The position numbers were made by a program, and so were the translations under genes. DNA of 6,228 bases from Gemmatimonadota bacterium (lineage in GTDB: Bacteria; Gemmatimonadota; Gemmatimonadetes; Gemmatimonadales; Gemmatimonadaceae). Below, piece by piece: positions 5,328-6,228 of the stretch. How positions within the stretch are numbered: position 1 is the stretch's first letter; the number at the start of each line of letters is the position of its first letter. The notes under the pieces are model-generated. The model searched no databases, was not told the origin of the DNA, and saw nothing but the letters and a program-made list of their open reading frames with translations. The stretch lies in assembly GCA_947475795.1 (NCBI GenBank), contig CANJOX010000194.1, positions 1-6,228 of the forward strand, read 5' to 3'.

Positions 5328-6228
5328 ACCGGGGCGTCGGGCACCGTAATCCCGGCCACCTGCAGCGACTTCAGCAACGCGGGCAAGCGGGCGGATTGCA
5401 CCGACGCGGCACGGGCGCCGTGCTGCGCCAGTTCCCGCGTGAGGCTCTGCAGCGACGACTGCTGCGCCGCCGACACCGGGAAGCTGCTGGTCAGCGCGCT
5501 GTTCAACAGCGCCGCGCGGCCCGTGAACGACCCGTCGGACTGCCCTGACGCACCGACGTCGTCGTCACCACCGGCCGGCGGCCCACCGGCACCACGCGCC
5601 CGCGTGGCGGTAGCCTGTCCAACCTCCTTCACGTAGCTCGCCAGCTCCTTGTCGATGTCGGCGAGCTGCTGCTTGAGCTCGGGGGTCATCTTCGCGGCAT
5701 TGGCCTCGGCCGCCTTCTTCACCGCTGCGAACCGCGCCACCACGCTGTCGCCGCGGGTCTGCTGCGCCGTGATGGCCTTCTGGAACTGCACCACCTTGAA
5801 CCGGAACGCGTCGAGCGCCTTGAGCTCGCCGTCGGACAACGCCTGCTCGGTGTCGCGCAGCAGCGCGAACCGCTGCGACAGCACCGTGCGGGCACCAGCC
5901 TTGGGGATAATCGTGAGCCGCACGGTGTAGCTCCCCGGGGCGGCCGTGTAACTCGGCGTCGCGCCACGTCCGAAACCGCCACCGAACCCGCCGCCACCAA
6001 AGCCGCCAGCGCCGCCAGCGCCGCCAGCCGGTGTCCGCCCGGCAGCCACGTTGCTGTCCACGGCCGCCGTGAGCGGCGCACCCACGCGCATGTCCCACAC
6101 CGGGCGGAACATGCCGGTACGACGCGGCACCGGCAGTTCACGCACGATGCGGCCGGCCGCGTCGATGATCTCGAGCGTGGCCTTGTCGTCGGCGCTGATC
6201 GCGTTGATGAGATACGCGAGACGCACGC
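5315..6228 (-). CDS. C-terminal part of a BNR/sortilin-type 'glycosyl hydrolase' protein (5' end beyond window)
   Basis: The visible 303 residues run from the right edge to a TAG at 5315. The first in-frame GTG (6226) is probably an internal Val, because the sequence opens in the middle of a beta domain. That domain (ATLEIIDAAGRIVRELP, then FRPVWDMRVGAPL and APGSYTVRLTI) matches the Ig-like C-terminal module of large WD40/YVTN/BNR-repeat or VPS10-sortilin-related proteins, often labelled glycosyl hydrolase without proven activity. The module is interrupted at 68-88 by a Gly-rich loop. A helical, Lys/Glu/Gln-rich stretch (about 124-205), a Gly/Ala/Asp linker (210-232) and a final helical segment follow. 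Full-length relatives are typically around a thousand residues and exported, so the propeller part and any signal peptide would lie to the right. The catalytic region is not visible. Confidence 0.75.
   Translation of the reverse strand, partial: VRLAYLINAISADDKATLEIIDAAGRIVRELPVPRRTGMFRPVWDMRVGAPLTAAVDSNVAAGRTPAGGAGGAGGFGGGGFGGGFGRGATPSYTAAPGSYTVRLTIIPKAGARTVLSQRFALLRDTEQALSDGELKALDAFRFKVVQFQKAITAQQTRGDSVVARFAAVKKAAEANAAKMTPELKQQLADIDKELASYVKEVGQATATRARGAGGPPAGGDDDVGASGQSDGSFTGRAALLNSALTSSFPVSAAQQSSLQSLTRELAQHGARAASVQSARLPALLKSLQVAGITVPDAPVRGQ
6002..6028 (-). repeat. Three exact tandem copies of a 9-bp unit encoding Ala-Gly-Gly
   Basis: On the plus strand GCCGCCAGC occurs three times in a row (6002-6010, 6011-6019, 6020-6028). 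On the coding strand it reads GCTGGCGGC and encodes an Ala/Gly-Gly repeat. It is the most regular part of a Gly-rich segment (about 5964-6028) with Phe spacers encoding residues 68-88 of the BNR/sortilin-type protein. The copies are identical at the DNA level, so the loop is a candidate for length change by slippage without frameshift. Confidence 0.75.

Overview
The window is GC-rich DNA, tightly packed with genes, with GC-ending codons dominating every real reading frame. It looks like an ordinary chromosomal segment of a free-living bacterium. The gene mix is a zinc-ribbon Ser/Thr kinase with one membrane segment, a MetX-like exported hydrolase, a DUF1028 protein, an exported alkaline-phosphatase-superfamily enzyme and the C-terminus of a sortilin/BNR-type 'glycosyl hydrolase' with a Gly-rich loop. 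This mix is what I would expect from Gemmatimonadota or a neighbouring phylum. That assignment is inference from gene content only. I see no rRNA, tRNA, CRISPR array, insertion sequence or phage gene.

Layout from left to right: (1) the 3' end of an unrecognised plus-strand gene (1-171). (2) A minus-strand pair transcribed from about 1753 down to 189: an exported alpha/beta hydrolase of the MetX-like group, followed by a DUF983 zinc-ribbon membrane protein, joined by an ATGA stop/start overlap. (3) A divergent intergenic region (1754-1894) with candidate promoters on both strands. (4) A plus-strand three-gene operon: Ser/Thr protein kinase, DUF1028 protein, alkaline-phosphatase-fold metalloenzyme (about 1895-5290). 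These genes are separated by 7 nt and by a 1-nt TGATG overlap, so they are almost certainly co-transcribed. (5) A convergent junction with three strong hairpins (5241-5327). (6) The C-terminal part of a minus-strand BNR/sortilin-type protein that runs off the right edge.

Functionally, the plus-strand operon combines an inner-membrane sensor-type kinase (cytoplasmic catalytic domain, short Ala/Pro/Thr-rich outer tail) with two proteins that carry Sec signal peptides and should act outside the cytoplasm. The hydrolase of the divergent pair is also exported, and the large protein at the right edge belongs to a family that is usually exported. The region therefore leans towards cell-envelope or extracellular chemistry, but no substrate can be read from the sequence.

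The observations most worth checking are the mirror-image TGnTACTTT motifs between the divergent operons (which bear on the kinase start), the kinase/DUF1028/phosphatase-fold operon of unknown purpose, and the overlapping hairpins at the convergent junction. I did not find convincing evidence of a wholly new system.
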